DNA of 64,000 nt from Puniceicoccaceae bacterium (GCA_028285755.1 JANQOQ010000001.1:1-64000); one strand, 5' to 3'; counted from the first letter of the stretch, positions 1 to 8,602 are shown. The notes: generated by a model not told the origin, from the sequence alone. A program made the numbers and translations.

Positions 1-1
1 C

Positions 2-508
2 CTCAAATATGGTCAGCACCAGGGCAGCAACACACGCGCTCCTGATGATGAAGCAGGGGGCGGATATCTGAAGTTTTATTTTGAATCGGGTATTTCCGAG
101 TTTGGCTTTACCTTTATTGACCTGGAAGAATCTGCAAAAGACACGATTATCACATTCCGTGACAGTAATACGGGCATGAGTGCATCTGTCGGATTTGACG
201 AATTTGTATCGGGAGGTTTGTTCGACCAAACCGGTGTGGGAGCAGGCCAGGTAGTCTGGGGTAACAATCATGCAAATAAGATCAACCCAATATCTGTCGC
301 CGATCTTAATAATGTGCTCGGTAAAAATTTCACTACTTTCGACCAGGTTAAATTCCGACTGAAAGGCAGTGGTGGTATTTCCAATATGTATTATAACACT
401 GGCACGCCGGTTCCTGAAGCATCTACACTCTTGGGAGGTGCGGGAGTGTTGTTGATCATCGGCTTCCATTTTTGGCGCCGACGCAAAGCTGCTTTACAGT
501 CCCAGTAA
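2..508 (+). CDS. PEP-CTERM sorting-domain protein, 5' end missing
   Basis: The reading frame is open from the window edge, so the start lies upstream; 168 residues are visible. The C-terminus has the PEP-CTERM layout: a VPEAST motif, a hydrophobic segment (LLGGAGVLLIIGFHFW) and a basic RRRK tail. In this family the tail is cut by an exosortase and the protein is delivered to the surface or an extracellular matrix. The visible part is closely similar to the protein encoded at 812-1750 (shared GLFDQTGVGAGQVVWG, ADLNNVLGK and LKGSGGISN), so the two are tandem paralogues. The N-terminal part cannot be judged. A strong terminator follows the stop. The ligand or structural role is unknown. Confidence 0.88.
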   Translation, partial: LKYGQHQGSNTRAPDDEAGGGYLKFYFESGISEFGFTFIDLEESAKDTIITFRDSNTGMSASVGFDEFVSGGLFDQTGVGAGQVVWGNNHANKINPISVADLNNVLGKNFTTFDQVKFRLKGSGGISNMYYNTGTPVPEASTLLGGAGVLLIIGFHFWRRRKAALQSQ

Positions 509-533
509 TTCGTCGCGACTATTGTTTTTATAG

Positions 534-564
534 AGAGGCACCCGGTTGGGTGCCTCTTTTTTTT
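534..564 (+). terminator. Rho-independent terminator of the first PEP-CTERM gene
   Basis: A perfect 10-bp stem (AGAGGCACCC with GGGTGCCTCT) and a GGTT loop are followed directly by a run of T, 26 nt after the stop codon. Confidence 0.92.
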
Positions 565-731
565 GTGTTCCGGCCATTCCCTCAAGTGTAAAATATTATG
601 AGGAATCCGAAAAATTTGAAATGATAGCGCACCTGCAATCCCATGAGAATAAAGCACTTAACGGCATAAACCATGCTCAATGAGCACACCCGAAATTCAA
701 GAGTTGGCCGAGCTGTCCGATAACTACAATA

Positions 732-762
732 TTGACAAATCACTGATATCGATTTTTACATT
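732..762 (+). promoter_or_regulatory. Possible sigma-70 promoter for the second PEP-CTERM gene
   Basis: A perfect TTGACA box at 732-737 is followed after 19 bp by TACATT (4 of 6 matches to the -10 consensus). The spacing is long, so support is moderate. It lies 50 bp before the ATG at 812. Confidence 0.35.
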
Positions 763-811
763 AAGGCGATTAGTAACTTTCTTTCGTTCTAGAATTTTTC
801 GTGGTAAACGT

Positions 812-1750
812 ATGAAATTAATTTTAAGGGCAAGAATTGCCGTATTGCTGTATATACTCGCAGCGCTCTCATTTGTCGGCTACCAAAGTAGTCAGGCAGT
901 GATCGTCAATGGAGATGCGATTACCATTGATTTTGAAGATTTTGAGTCCGGTACACTGTTGGGATACGATGATCTTAATACGAATACACACCTGCAAAGA
1001 TATCGTTCGTCAAACAACTCAGATTTAGACCCGGGCCAAGGCTTCGACCTTACTATCAACAACCCCAGTAACAGTAAGGATGCAGCCGCCCTCTATGATT
1101 CGAATCGCTCGGGGGGTGAAGACCCTGACCTGGAGTTTGACTATAAAGGTGGTAACCAACAAGGCATCAAACAGGGCAATGTGCTGATCATCCAGGAGTC
1201 TTTCGACGGCAACGATATCAGTAATGGTGAACTGGACCTCGCATACGGCAAGCACCAGAGTGACAGTAAACGCGCTCCGGATGACGAAGCCAACGGGGGT
1301 ATGATCAAATTCTCCTTTGAATCGAATATTTCACAATTTGGTTTCACCTTTATTGATTTGGATGAATCCAATATGACCACATCAATCACCTTTCGTGATA
1401 CAAACACCAATACAACCGCAAAGATCACCTTTAATGAGTTTGAGAAATCAGGACTCTTTGACCAAACCGGCGTAGGCGCGGGGCAAGTCGTCTGGGGTGA
1501 TCGCACTGCCAATAAAGTTAACCCAATAACTGTAGCGGATCTTAACAATGTGTTAGGTAAAGACTTTAGTAGCTTTAATGAGGTGCAGTTTGATCTGAAA
1601 GGTAGTGGAGGTATCAGTAACGTTTATTACAGCACGGGAACCCCGGTTCCTGAAGCATCTACTTACATCGGCGGTACCGGTATATTATTGCTGATAGGAT
1701 TTCATTTTTATCGGCGCCGTAAACAAAAAGCGGCCTCAGTCCAGGCTTGA
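812..1750 (+). CDS. PEP-CTERM sorting-domain protein
   Basis: A 312-residue secreted protein. I chose the ATG at 812 because it begins a classical signal peptide (MKLILRARIAVLLYILAALS, cleavage near SSQA), whereas the longer frame from 680 would bury it. The body is a beta-rich, Asn/Asp/Thr-rich domain. The C-terminal 36 residues form the PEP-CTERM anchor: VPEAST, a hydrophobic stretch, then YRRRKQK. It is a tandem paralogue of the protein ending at 508; the closest identity runs from the PDDEA block to the anchor. No exosortase gene is in the window. The function is unknown; an exopolysaccharide- or matrix-associated surface role is the family expectation. Its terminator overlaps the 3' end of the convergent TPR gene. 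Confidence 0.88.
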   Translation: MKLILRARIAVLLYILAALSFVGYQSSQAVIVNGDAITIDFEDFESGTLLGYDDLNTNTHLQRYRSSNNSDLDPGQGFDLTINNPSNSKDAAALYDSNRSGGEDPDLEFDYKGGNQQGIKQGNVLIIQESFDGNDISNGELDLAYGKHQSDSKRAPDDEANGGMIKFSFESNISQFGFTFIDLDESNMTTSITFRDTNTNTTAKITFNEFEKSGLFDQTGVGAGQVVWGDRTANKVNPITVADLNNVLGKDFSSFNEVQFDLKGSGGISNVYYSTGTPVPEASTYIGGTGILLLIGFHFYRRRKQKAASVQA

Positions 1751-1769
1751 TTCTTCACCTGTACATTTT

Positions 1770-3455
1770 CTATTGCAAAGCACCTACATTGGTTAGGTGC
1801 TTTTTTATTAGATTATATTCTTCGGTGAGCAAGATGGCTGACTGAGATTGCTGATACAAACGCTGACCGGCCTGGGCATCGCCATTTTCAAACTCGTAGA
1901 GTGCGTAATAAAAAGCAATTTCCGGAATCCTTACCGCTTCAGCATCCAGGGATTGCATAATCTTGAGGGATTCCAGTGTCTGGCCATTCTTATGCAGCGC
2001 GAAGGCGTAGGTTGCACTGGGGATCACAGAGTCAGGATATTCTTCGTAGAGCTCCCGGGCTGCTGCCAGCTGAAGATCGATATCCTGATCCAGCAGTAGG
2101 CTGTACATGATCAGGTTATTGCGGATGACATCGTTGTCCGGTGCGCGGTCATTTGCCTTAATCGAGAGGGTCAAGAGCTGGCGGGTGTTGAGCTCTTCAT
2201 GATAGAAACGATGCAACTGATCATAAGCCCAGGGCACCTGCACGCCTATATCGATCATCTCCTGCAGCATGCCGACCCATTCGCTCTGCCAATTCTCCCA
2301 ACTGCCCAGGAGTTGTGCCAGGCGGTATTGCTCACGAATGTTCTTACGGGTGAGCTGGCGCGCCTCAGTCCAGTTCTTTTGATATTCAACGGTTTGCCCA
2401 AGCGCCTTGTGGGCACGTGCCAGCAACGCATACTTGTAGTAACTCAAGTGCTCCCAATCTTTATCGAGCAGGTAGACCATCAGCTCGCCCCAATTTTCCT
2501 GCAGATTGAGAGCATCCGCATAGGCGATCTGAAAGGATAAGCTATCCTGCATCTGATTTTCGTTGCTCTTCAGAAATTCAATTGCCTGTTCAGACCGGCC
2601 TGACTTGGAGAGCACATTACTGATTTCCTCCAATAAAATTGGCGAAACATCGTCGATACTGTCCAAGTAAGGCAATATCTCCTCATCACGCTCCAGACTT
2701 AATACCAAGCCCAGATGCCTTACATATTCATCCAAGGTGATTTCTTCACCTCGGGTAACCAGGCTACGGGATAAATTGAGTGCGTCCTCCAGCTCGTTTC
2801 TTGCCAGTGAATATTCGATCAATACACGCCAGAGATCGTCTTTGGTTTCATCATCCGATGATAGTTCCTCAACCAAGCGATTGACCTCCCCGGTATCCGA
2901 GAGATCCCCCTTACGGAGGAGTATCGACAGCAAATTCAACCTCAGGGCTACATTATCCGGACTCGCCAAAAGCGCTTTTCTGGAGTAATCTTCCGCCGAC
3001 TCAAAGTCTTCCATTTCAAGGGCTATCGCGGTACTTAAATTATGATAGCCCGCCCGCTGGGTAGGCCCGGGAACCATCTTGTCGACTATGGATTGGGCTT
3101 CATTCAGATCTCCCCTTTCCAAAAGAGTTGCGGCTAGCCCATAGAGCGCATCGTAGGAATTGGGTTCTAAATACACCCATTCCCGCCACCAGTTGATTTC
3201 GTCCGGGTCATTCGTGAGGGCAGCGTATTCAGTCAGGTTACGCACTGCCTCAAGATTCTCAGGTTCGAGCTCCAATACCTTAATATACCAGTATTTGGCA
3301 TACTCCCAGTTTTCCTGCTCAACATAACTTGCAGCAATCGCACTGAAGCGACGAATCTTCACTTCATTATATCCGTAAACGGCCAGATAAGCAACCGCAA
3401 TGACTACAGAAATGAAGGTGAGAATAAGAAATATACGTTTGAGTGAGCCGAGCAT
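1770..3455 (-). CDS. Membrane-anchored TPR-repeat protein
   Basis: 561 residues. One N-terminal membrane segment (about residues 7-30) is followed by a long helical array of TPR-like units, for example the segment WEYAKYWYIKVLELEPENLE near residue 50, where paired helices carry the typical W/LG/Y/A/F/A/P spacing. The protein probably sits on the periplasmic face and scaffolds other proteins. TPR proteins of this kind often accompany PEP-CTERM/exosortase loci, and here it is convergent with a PEP-CTERM gene, but no exosortase is visible, so a role in sorting is only inference. It is downstream of rsmE on the same strand after 54 bp. Its 3' end carries the terminator of the opposing gene. Confidence 0.8.
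   Translation of the reverse strand: MLGSLKRIFLILTFISVVIAVAYLAVYGYNEVKIRRFSAIAASYVEQENWEYAKYWYIKVLELEPENLEAVRNLTEYAALTNDPDEINWWREWVYLEPNSYDALYGLAATLLERGDLNEAQSIVDKMVPGPTQRAGYHNLSTAIALEMEDFESAEDYSRKALLASPDNVALRLNLLSILLRKGDLSDTGEVNRLVEELSSDDETKDDLWRVLIEYSLARNELEDALNLSRSLVTRGEEITLDEYVRHLGLVLSLERDEEILPYLDSIDDVSPILLEEISNVLSKSGRSEQAIEFLKSNENQMQDSLSFQIAYADALNLQENWGELMVYLLDKDWEHLSYYKYALLARAHKALGQTVEYQKNWTEARQLTRKNIREQYRLAQLLGSWENWQSEWVGMLQEMIDIGVQVPWAYDQLHRFYHEELNTRQLLTLSIKANDRAPDNDVIRNNLIMYSLLLDQDIDLQLAAARELYEEYPDSVIPSATYAFALHKNGQTLESLKIMQSLDAEAVRIPEIAFYYALYEFENGDAQAGQRLYQQSQSAILLTEEYNLIKKHLTNVGALQ
1777..1806 (+). terminator. Terminator of the second PEP-CTERM gene, inside the convergent CDS
   Basis: A 9-bp stem (AAAGCACCT with AGGTGCTTT) and a 9-nt loop, followed by a T run ending at 1806. 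The whole element lies within the last codons of the minus-strand TPR gene, whose stop is at 1770-1772. Confidence 0.85.
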
Positions 3456-3509
3456 GGATAAAGAAATCGCAAAATTTAATCATAACATAATCAAATAATT
3501 TCAAAAAGT

Positions 3510-4259
3510 CTACTCATCAAACGATTGTAAGCGGCATCGGTATTGAGCCGCCAGCAGGCTACCCGCAGCGATTACGGCAGATTCGGTGCGTAACACACGT
3601 TTACCGAGGTGCACCATTTGATAACCCTTTTTGCGAAATAACTCACGTTCAGAGTTATTCCACCCACCCTCGGGGCCGATCGCCAAAACGGTCTTTTCTC
3701 TGAGATGTTCACTGGCTGCTAATAGCTCGGACTGCCCTTCATAATTATCGAGGCAAATGCACGTAGTGCTTGCATCCGGCAGGTGTGATAAAAGGGCCGA
3801 TTCCAGGCTTTCCCCAAAAACCACTTGCGGCCTTAAAACATTGAAGGCCTGCTCAATACCCTCGTGAAGCTGTTGCTCCCATTCACGGCTAGTCCAGAGT
3901 TTACTCCGGATATAGGAAGGCTCAGATTTGGCAGCCATTACAAAATGAGCTTTCTTGATTCCGAGGGGTGCCAGTTCGCGCAGAATTTTTCGGCAGGTCT
4001 GAGGCCGGGACAGCCCGACAATGAGAGTCAGCGGCAGGAGTGGCTCCGTTTGCTCCCGGATCCCCCACCCTATTTCCAAAATCAGATCCCCATTCGCCTG
4101 CCGCTCTACACGGGCCTTACCGAGTGACTGATCGGGGCATCCCACATAGACTGTATCGGACAATCCACCCAGCAAATATTTCTCAATATGCAGTGCCCTG
4201 GGGTCGTCCTTTCCCAAAATCTGGCGGGTATTTGTATTATCAAGTAGTATCAGATTCAT
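3510..4259 (-). CDS. rsmE: 16S rRNA (uracil(1498)-N(3))-methyltransferase RsmE
   Basis: 249 residues, the normal length for RsmE. The enzyme uses S-adenosylmethionine to methylate N3 of U1498 in helix 44 of 16S rRNA, within the 30S subunit. The C-terminal SPOUT (trefoil-knot) domain carries the family signatures GPEGGW (residues 195-200) and LGKRVLRTESA (about 218-228). A PUA-like N-terminal domain precedes it. The gene is divergent from the glycine-zipper lipoprotein gene and lies upstream of the TPR gene, probably in one transcript. Confidence 0.95.
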   Translation of the reverse strand: MNLILLDNTNTRQILGKDDPRALHIEKYLLGGLSDTVYVGCPDQSLGKARVERQANGDLILEIGWGIREQTEPLLPLTLIVGLSRPQTCRKILRELAPLGIKKAHFVMAAKSEPSYIRSKLWTSREWEQQLHEGIEQAFNVLRPQVVFGESLESALLSHLPDASTTCICLDNYEGQSELLAASEHLREKTVLAIGPEGGWNNSERELFRKKGYQMVHLGKRVLRTESAVIAAGSLLAAQYRCRLQSFDE

Positions 4260-4398
4260 CCGCTTTTCATTGCAGTTCCGCGAATACGGCTTAATGTGTT
4301 ATTATAGAATTAATTAGAAAATGGTAAATTAATTGAATAAAGCACAAATACCCCACGTCCAATTCATAAACATTATCTATACTCAAACTGTAATTACC

Positions 4399-5055
4399 AT
4401 GAAAATAGCAAAGAAATTTATCGTCGCCCCATTGCTGATCATCTCGCTTTTGTTAATGAGTGCATGCAGTCATACCGACTCAAATGCAGGTAGTGGAGCA
4501 ATCGCAGGTGCACTTGTGGGTGCAGTCATTGGAGGGGCCATAGGCAATAATATCGAAGGTGACTCAGGCGGATATTATGACCATGGCTACGGTTACGGCA
4601 AACGCCACCATCGTGGCCATTATCGAGGTCACTACGGCGGATACGCACATGTGGACAACGGCGGAGCTGAAGGTGCCGTATTGGGTGCGGTTGCAGGTGC
4701 CGTGATCGGTGGGTTGATCGGAGCATCTCAAGACGAAGAAGAACGGGTTGAGGCCGCAGAACGACGTGCTGAGGAATATCGTTACAATCGTGAGCTGGCC
4801 CGGGCCAGGGCTGAACACGAGGAAGCGCGCAATGACTACGAGCGCAAGTTGAACGCAAACGAAGGTAATCAGCTCACTGAAGCAGAAGTCTATGATGCCG
4901 AAGAACGTGCGAAGGCGGCCGAGCAACGACTGCTGGACCTAAAGGCACAAAAACGTGAAGCCCTGCAAAAGCAACAGCGCTATGAAGAGGCTGAGCGCCG
5001 CCGCCTTGAGGCTGAAGCTGAGATACGGGAGCTTGAGGAAACCCTCGCTATCTGA
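4399..5055 (+). CDS. Glycine-zipper lipoprotein with C-terminal coiled coil
   Basis: 218 residues from the ATG at 4399, which starts a lipoprotein signal peptide with lipobox MSAC (Cys23); an upstream in-frame start at 4333 would spoil it. Two glycine-zipper segments (about 31-50 and 91-110, repeats of GAxxGAxIGG) flank a His/Tyr/Gly-rich linker (57-85). The last 105 residues are a charged coiled coil rich in Ala/Glu/Arg. Glycine-zipper envelope proteins insert into or associate with the outer membrane. The specific function is unknown. The next gene, also a lipoprotein, follows on the same strand after 66 bp. Confidence 0.82.
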   Translation: MKIAKKFIVAPLLIISLLLMSACSHTDSNAGSGAIAGALVGAVIGGAIGNNIEGDSGGYYDHGYGYGKRHHRGHYRGHYGGYAHVDNGGAEGAVLGAVAGAVIGGLIGASQDEEERVEAAERRAEEYRYNRELARARAEHEEARNDYERKLNANEGNQLTEAEVYDAEERAKAAEQRLLDLKAQKREALQKQQRYEEAERRRLEAEAEIRELEETLAI

Positions 5056-5121
5056 ATCCAGATTTGTAAAATCGGGTAATCCAATGATATAAAAAAAGTA
5101 AATTTAAGCTGAATACAGAAA

Positions 5122-5853
5122 ATGAATCACATTTCATCAAATTCTAAAAAGCACTGGAAATCGATTGGATTACCCTTACTCGCCGTATTCCTGCTGTTGG
5201 CAGGCTGCACCCCCTATTATCAGTTTCAAGTCGATAGCATCGCTGATAAATCCGTCGGGCTTGGAGAGTCATTCATTGTCGTGAGTGGTAACCCCGATCT
5301 CCACGAAGGCAATTTACGCTTTATTGAAGCCAAGAACTACGTTGTCAAAGCCATGGAAGGCAAGGGATTCTATGAGAGCCGCAGTCTGCAAAACGCCGAT
5401 ATGATCCTTGAGATCAACTTCGGCGTTGGCGACCCCCGCGAGGTGCTGGACGTCACTCACTACCCGCAGACTTACTGGACCCATGGCCGCTCATACTCTG
5501 TCAGTGTGCCCGTCCGCAACGCAAACGGCAAGGTCATTGGATTTGAGCGTCGTATCTTTCGCGAGCCGTCCCGTAGCTACACTCATTGGGAAGAACGTAT
5601 CCAACGGGTCACCCTCTATGACAAGAGTCTCGAGCTCAAGGCATTTGATAATCGCACAGGAAACTCAGTACAGGCCGCAGAGCTATGGGGCGTCAATGTC
5701 AGGAATACGGACACCTCTCCGGACCTGCGCTACTACCTTCCGCTGATGCTGGCTGCTGCAATCCCTTACATTGGTGAGAATACCGGCGTTATCCAAACGG
5801 TGCAGCTCACCGATACCGATCCTGAGGTGCTTTTCCTGCGGGAACCGAGCTGA
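5122..5853 (+). CDS. Envelope lipoprotein, DUF4136-like
   Basis: 243 residues with a lipoprotein signal (lipobox LAGC, Cys29). The first residues after the lipobox (TPYYQFQVDS) and the later alternation of short beta strands and helices resemble small lipoproteins of the DUF4136 type, but I cannot confirm the family. It is probably anchored in the outer membrane facing the periplasm. It follows the glycine-zipper lipoprotein and precedes trpA on the same strand, so the three may be co-transcribed. A hairpin lies between it and trpA. No catalytic motif was recognised. Confidence 0.75.
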   Translation: MNHISSNSKKHWKSIGLPLLAVFLLLAGCTPYYQFQVDSIADKSVGLGESFIVVSGNPDLHEGNLRFIEAKNYVVKAMEGKGFYESRSLQNADMILEINFGVGDPREVLDVTHYPQTYWTHGRSYSVSVPVRNANGKVIGFERRIFREPSRSYTHWEERIQRVTLYDKSLELKAFDNRTGNSVQAAELWGVNVRNTDTSPDLRYYLPLMLAAAIPYIGENTGVIQTVQLTDTDPEVLFLREPS

Positions 5854-5893
5854 GCCTATCCAGGTAAATTCGAATAATACTTGGCAAATAGGC
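5854..5893 (+). other. Stable hairpin in the trpA leader
   Basis: The outer arms GCCTAT/ATAGGC and inner arms CCAGGT/ACTTGG (one G-T pair) stack into a 12-bp stem with a CAA bulge and a 13-nt loop, ending 26 nt before the trpA ATG. There is no T run, so it is not a standard terminator. It may be an mRNA stabiliser or leader structure. Confidence 0.45.
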
Positions 5894-5919
5894 AATGAGC
5901 CGCTACTAAACGATCTTTT

Positions 5920-6708
5920 ATGACTCGTTTAGAAGCACTCTTTCAACAACCGCGCAAGCAATTCATCGCCTATATTTGCGCGCTTGATCCGGACTACGCG
6001 ACGTCCCTGGAGATTTGCAAGCTATTGATCGAATCAGGCGTGGATGTGCTGGAGCTGGGGGTTCCTTTCTCAGATCCGTTGGCGGACGGGAAAACGAATC
6101 AACTGGCGGCCGAACGTGCATTGGCTAACGGAGCCACTACAGATCAGGTATTTGAGCTGGTAGCAGATATCCGCAAATTCAGCGAAGTGCCCATCGTCTT
6201 CTACACCTACTACAATATCGTCTACAATCAGGGTATCGATAACTACTGTCAGAAGGCAAAACAAGCCGGAGTGGATGCTATGCTGGTGCTCGACTTACCC
6301 CCGGAAGAGGCGGGAGAGATGGTCGAGGCCTGTAAACGCTACGATATCGACCGCATTTTCCTGGTAACCCCCCGCACGCTTGAGAACCGTATCCCCCGGA
6401 TCACCGAAAATGCGAGCGGTTTTATTTACTACGTATCATTTGAAGGTGTCACGGGTGAAAGGACCCAGGTAGCGGCCGATTTACAGGAGCGGGTGAATGC
6501 CATCCGCAAGTACACTCCCCTGCCCGTTTGTTGTGGGTTTGGTATTTCCAATGCGGATCAGGTCAACCAGGTCGCCGAAATCGCGGATGGGGTCATCGTT
6601 GGGAGTAGTATTGTGCGCCTCATTGCTGAAAATGAGGGAGACAATCCGGTTATCCTGAATGCGATTAAAGAAAAAGTAAGCAGCCTGATCTCAGGAATAC
6701 CCGCTTAG
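5920..6708 (+). CDS. trpA: Tryptophan synthase alpha subunit
   Basis: 262 residues, full length for TrpA. The enzyme splits indole-3-glycerol phosphate into indole and glyceraldehyde-3-phosphate; indole passes to TrpB within the alpha2-beta2 complex in the cytoplasm. The TIM-barrel signature LELGVPFSDPLADG contains the two catalytic acids (Glu45 and Asp56, equivalent to E. coli Glu49 and Asp60). The phosphate-binding region CCGFGISNADQ and GVIVGSSIV is present. The next motif reads FEGVTG where many homologues have a VTG.TG-type sequence. No other trp gene is adjacent, so trpA is separated from the usual trpB neighbour. Its stop overlaps the convergent rsfS stop by three bases. Confidence 0.95.
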   Translation: MTRLEALFQQPRKQFIAYICALDPDYATSLEICKLLIESGVDVLELGVPFSDPLADGKTNQLAAERALANGATTDQVFELVADIRKFSEVPIVFYTYYNIVYNQGIDNYCQKAKQAGVDAMLVLDLPPEEAGEMVEACKRYDIDRIFLVTPRTLENRIPRITENASGFIYYVSFEGVTGERTQVAADLQERVNAIRKYTPLPVCCGFGISNADQVNQVAEIADGVIVGSSIVRLIAENEGDNPVILNAIKEKVSSLISGIPA

Positions 6709-7088
6709 CTGACTGGCAAGCCTTCGCTTGGGTATAGATAGGTCGAGCGATCTTTCCAGAGGGATTCGATGGCGTAGAGCTCACGCGTTTCGTCGAGAAA
6801 GAGATGAAGCACAAAATCGTAAGCATCCATCACTACCCATCCACTTGCGGGGTCCCCGTCGATCACTCCCACATCCGCATCCATGCCTTTGATTACCTCG
6901 CGGGCACTATTCGCCATTGCCTTGAGTTGCGGACCTGATGCCCCAGAGGCAATCACATAATAGTCCGTTACACTGGATATCTCACGCACGTCAATCACTG
7001 TTGTGGCGATTGCCTTTTTATCCAAGATCGCCTCACAGCAGCGCTTCAGGTTTTCGGGCAGTTCTTCGAGTTTCAACGATTCAGGCAT
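6705..7088 (-). CDS. rsfS: Ribosomal silencing factor RsfS
   Basis: 127 residues, typical of the RsfS/Iojap/YbeB family. The protein binds uL14 on the 50S subunit and blocks subunit joining when nutrients are scarce. Family features are DVREISSVTDYYVIASG (about residues 33-49) and GDPASGWVVMDAYDFVLHLF (about 79-98). It overlaps the end of nadD by 8 bp and is translated after it, the common nadD-rsfS arrangement. Confidence 0.95.
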   Translation of the reverse strand: MPESLKLEELPENLKRCCEAILDKKAIATTVIDVREISSVTDYYVIASGASGPQLKAMANSAREVIKGMDADVGVIDGDPASGWVVMDAYDFVLHLFLDETRELYAIESLWKDRSTYLYPSEGLPVS

Positions 7089-7695
7089 TCAATAATGGAT
7101 CTGGGGTGTAATATAATTGATTGGCACTAATATACTCATCCACACGCTGATGCAAGAACATGTATACCGGCAGGCGATTTTGAATGCGCTCGCGGATTTC
7201 GGACGAGCTTATGAGCATTTCATGGCTCTCGACTGTCATCACGTTCATACGCACCATCTCCGGATTTAGACCGAAGGGATATCCCGGCCGCGTAAAGCCT
7301 ACAAATTGTACGAGTCTACTAAGCTCTTCCACATTCCGCCAGTTCTTAAGCTGATTCATCTGATCTGCCCCCAGCAGAAAAAAGAACTCACAATCCGGGT
7401 AATCCGCACGGATTTGCTTGACGGTATCGATGCTGTAGTTGACCCCCCCGTTCTTGATTTCTATGTCGATCGCACGAAATCGCGAATCCATTGATACCAT
7501 CAACTCTACCAGACGAAATCGCTCATCTGCGCTGATCTGTGAGATTTTATCCTTTAAGGGTGCCTGATAAGCGGGAATAAACCACACTTCATCCAGTTCG
7601 AGGAATTCGTATGCATCTTGCGCCAGAATAAGGTGACCCAGGTGAGGCGGGTCAAAGGAGCCCCCAAATAATCCTATTTTTTTCTTTTTATTCAC
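7081..7695 (-). CDS. nadD: Nicotinate-nucleotide adenylyltransferase
   Basis: 204 residues. It transfers AMP from ATP to nicotinate mononucleotide to give deamido-NAD in NAD biosynthesis (cytoplasm). The N-terminal nucleotidyltransferase signature GGSFDPPHLGH (residues 10-20) supplies the HxGH motif, and the C-terminal SSSEIRERI matches the ISSTxIR motif. The length and order of motifs are normal. First gene of the nadD-rsfS pair. Confidence 0.95.
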   Translation of the reverse strand: MNKKKKIGLFGGSFDPPHLGHLILAQDAYEFLELDEVWFIPAYQAPLKDKISQISADERFRLVELMVSMDSRFRAIDIEIKNGGVNYSIDTVKQIRADYPDCEFFFLLGADQMNQLKNWRNVEELSRLVQFVGFTRPGYPFGLNPEMVRMNVMTVESHEMLISSSEIRERIQNRLPVYMFLHQRVDEYISANQLYYTPDPLLNA

Positions 7696-7783
7696 GGAAG
7701 CTTGGCATTACATTGCTTGCTTTTGTAAGAATCAACTCAAACTCTTGCCAAGGAGAAATTTTTTCAAAAACCACTTATTAAAT

Positions 7784-8602
7784 ATGCAATATGTATTCCA
7801 ATTTCTAAAGGGCATTGTTATCGGTGTCGCTAATATTATTCCGGGTGTATCCGGAGGCACAATGGCGGTTGTCCTGGGTATATATGAGCGCCTCATTTCT
7901 GCCATTAGCGGGGCACTGAAATTTGATAAGAAATGGTTAGGCCACATCATTTTCCTGGCGTTGATCGCTGCAGGCGCAGTTGCAGGCCTGAAGCTCCTGG
8001 CCCCGGTTATCCAATATTCACTGGATAACTTCTTTCAATACACCATGCTTTTCTTTATGGGACTGATCACAGGTTCCTTCCCGACCATCTTTAAAACTGC
8101 ACCCATCCACAATTTCGCTTTTCGGCATATCCTGGTGCTCACCGCCGGCATTGCGGTGGTATTGTTACTCGGAGCATCCTCCGATGCAAAGGACAGCATC
8201 GAAGCGAGCATGGGCAATATCAACTACCCGATCCTCTTCATTTCGGGTATGCTTGCCGGTGCAGCGATGATCGTTCCCGGTGTGAGCGGCTCACTGGTGA
8301 TGGTGCTGCTGGGCGTTTATCCTACGATTCTCTTTGCCATCGACGAACTGCACATTCCCATATTGGGACTCTTTGCAATAGGAGCAGGTACCGGGGTGCT
8401 CGTATTCTCGATCTTGATCAAATGGCTCCTGAAGCGTGCGGCTGATTCCACCCATGCGTTCATCTACGGGCTGGTCGGAGCGTCCATCATCGTACTTTTC
8501 AAGGGGTTCCCAGAGGGAGATATCTCCTGGCTGATCGGTGCGCTCGTGCTTATCAGCGGTGCAGCCATTGCTTACCTGGGTAGCTTTGCTCCCGAGAAGT
8601 AA
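7784..8602 (+). CDS. DUF368 integral membrane protein (probable undecaprenyl-phosphate translocase)
   Basis: 272 residues from the ATG at 7784; a TTG at 7745 would add 13 polar residues and is less likely. There are about eight hydrophobic segments. The two internally repeated glycine/proline motifs IIPGVSGGTMAVVLGIYERL (near residue 18) and MIVPGVSGSLVMVLLGVYP (near 163) are diagnostic of DUF368, an inverted-repeat fold. Members of this family have been shown to recycle the C55 lipid carrier undecaprenyl phosphate across the cytoplasmic membrane; that function is transferred here by family. It is convergent with the PP2C gene with no intervening base. Confidence 0.88.
   Translation: MQYVFQFLKGIVIGVANIIPGVSGGTMAVVLGIYERLISAISGALKFDKKWLGHIIFLALIAAGAVAGLKLLAPVIQYSLDNFFQYTMLFFMGLITGSFPTIFKTAPIHNFAFRHILVLTAGIAVVLLLGASSDAKDSIEASMGNINYPILFISGMLAGAAMIVPGVSGSLVMVLLGVYPTILFAIDELHIPILGLFAIGAGTGVLVFSILIKWLLKRAADSTHAFIYGLVGASIIVLFKGFPEGDISWLIGALVLISGAAIAYLGSFAPEK

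Larger units (their letters stand above)
509..811. other. Intergenic region between the two PEP-CTERM paralogues
   Basis: About 300 bp with no convincing gene. It holds the terminator at 534-564 and a possible promoter near 732. An upstream in-frame extension of the second paralogue from 680 is open, but it encodes no signal peptide at its start and is unlikely to be translated. Confidence 0.6.

Noticed and set aside
680-811. An N-terminal extension of the second PEP-CTERM protein
   Set aside because: It would place 44 charged residues before a clear signal peptide; the ATG at 812 is the sensible start.
5854-5919. A T-box or tryptophan attenuator before trpA
   Set aside because: No leader peptide with Trp codons, no T-box motif and no terminator/antiterminator pair were seen; only one hairpin is present.
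7702-7717. A second sigma-54-like site (TTGGCATTACATTGCT) before the DUF368 gene
   Set aside because: The GG and GC doublets are 9 bp apart rather than the 10 bp that sigma-54 requires.
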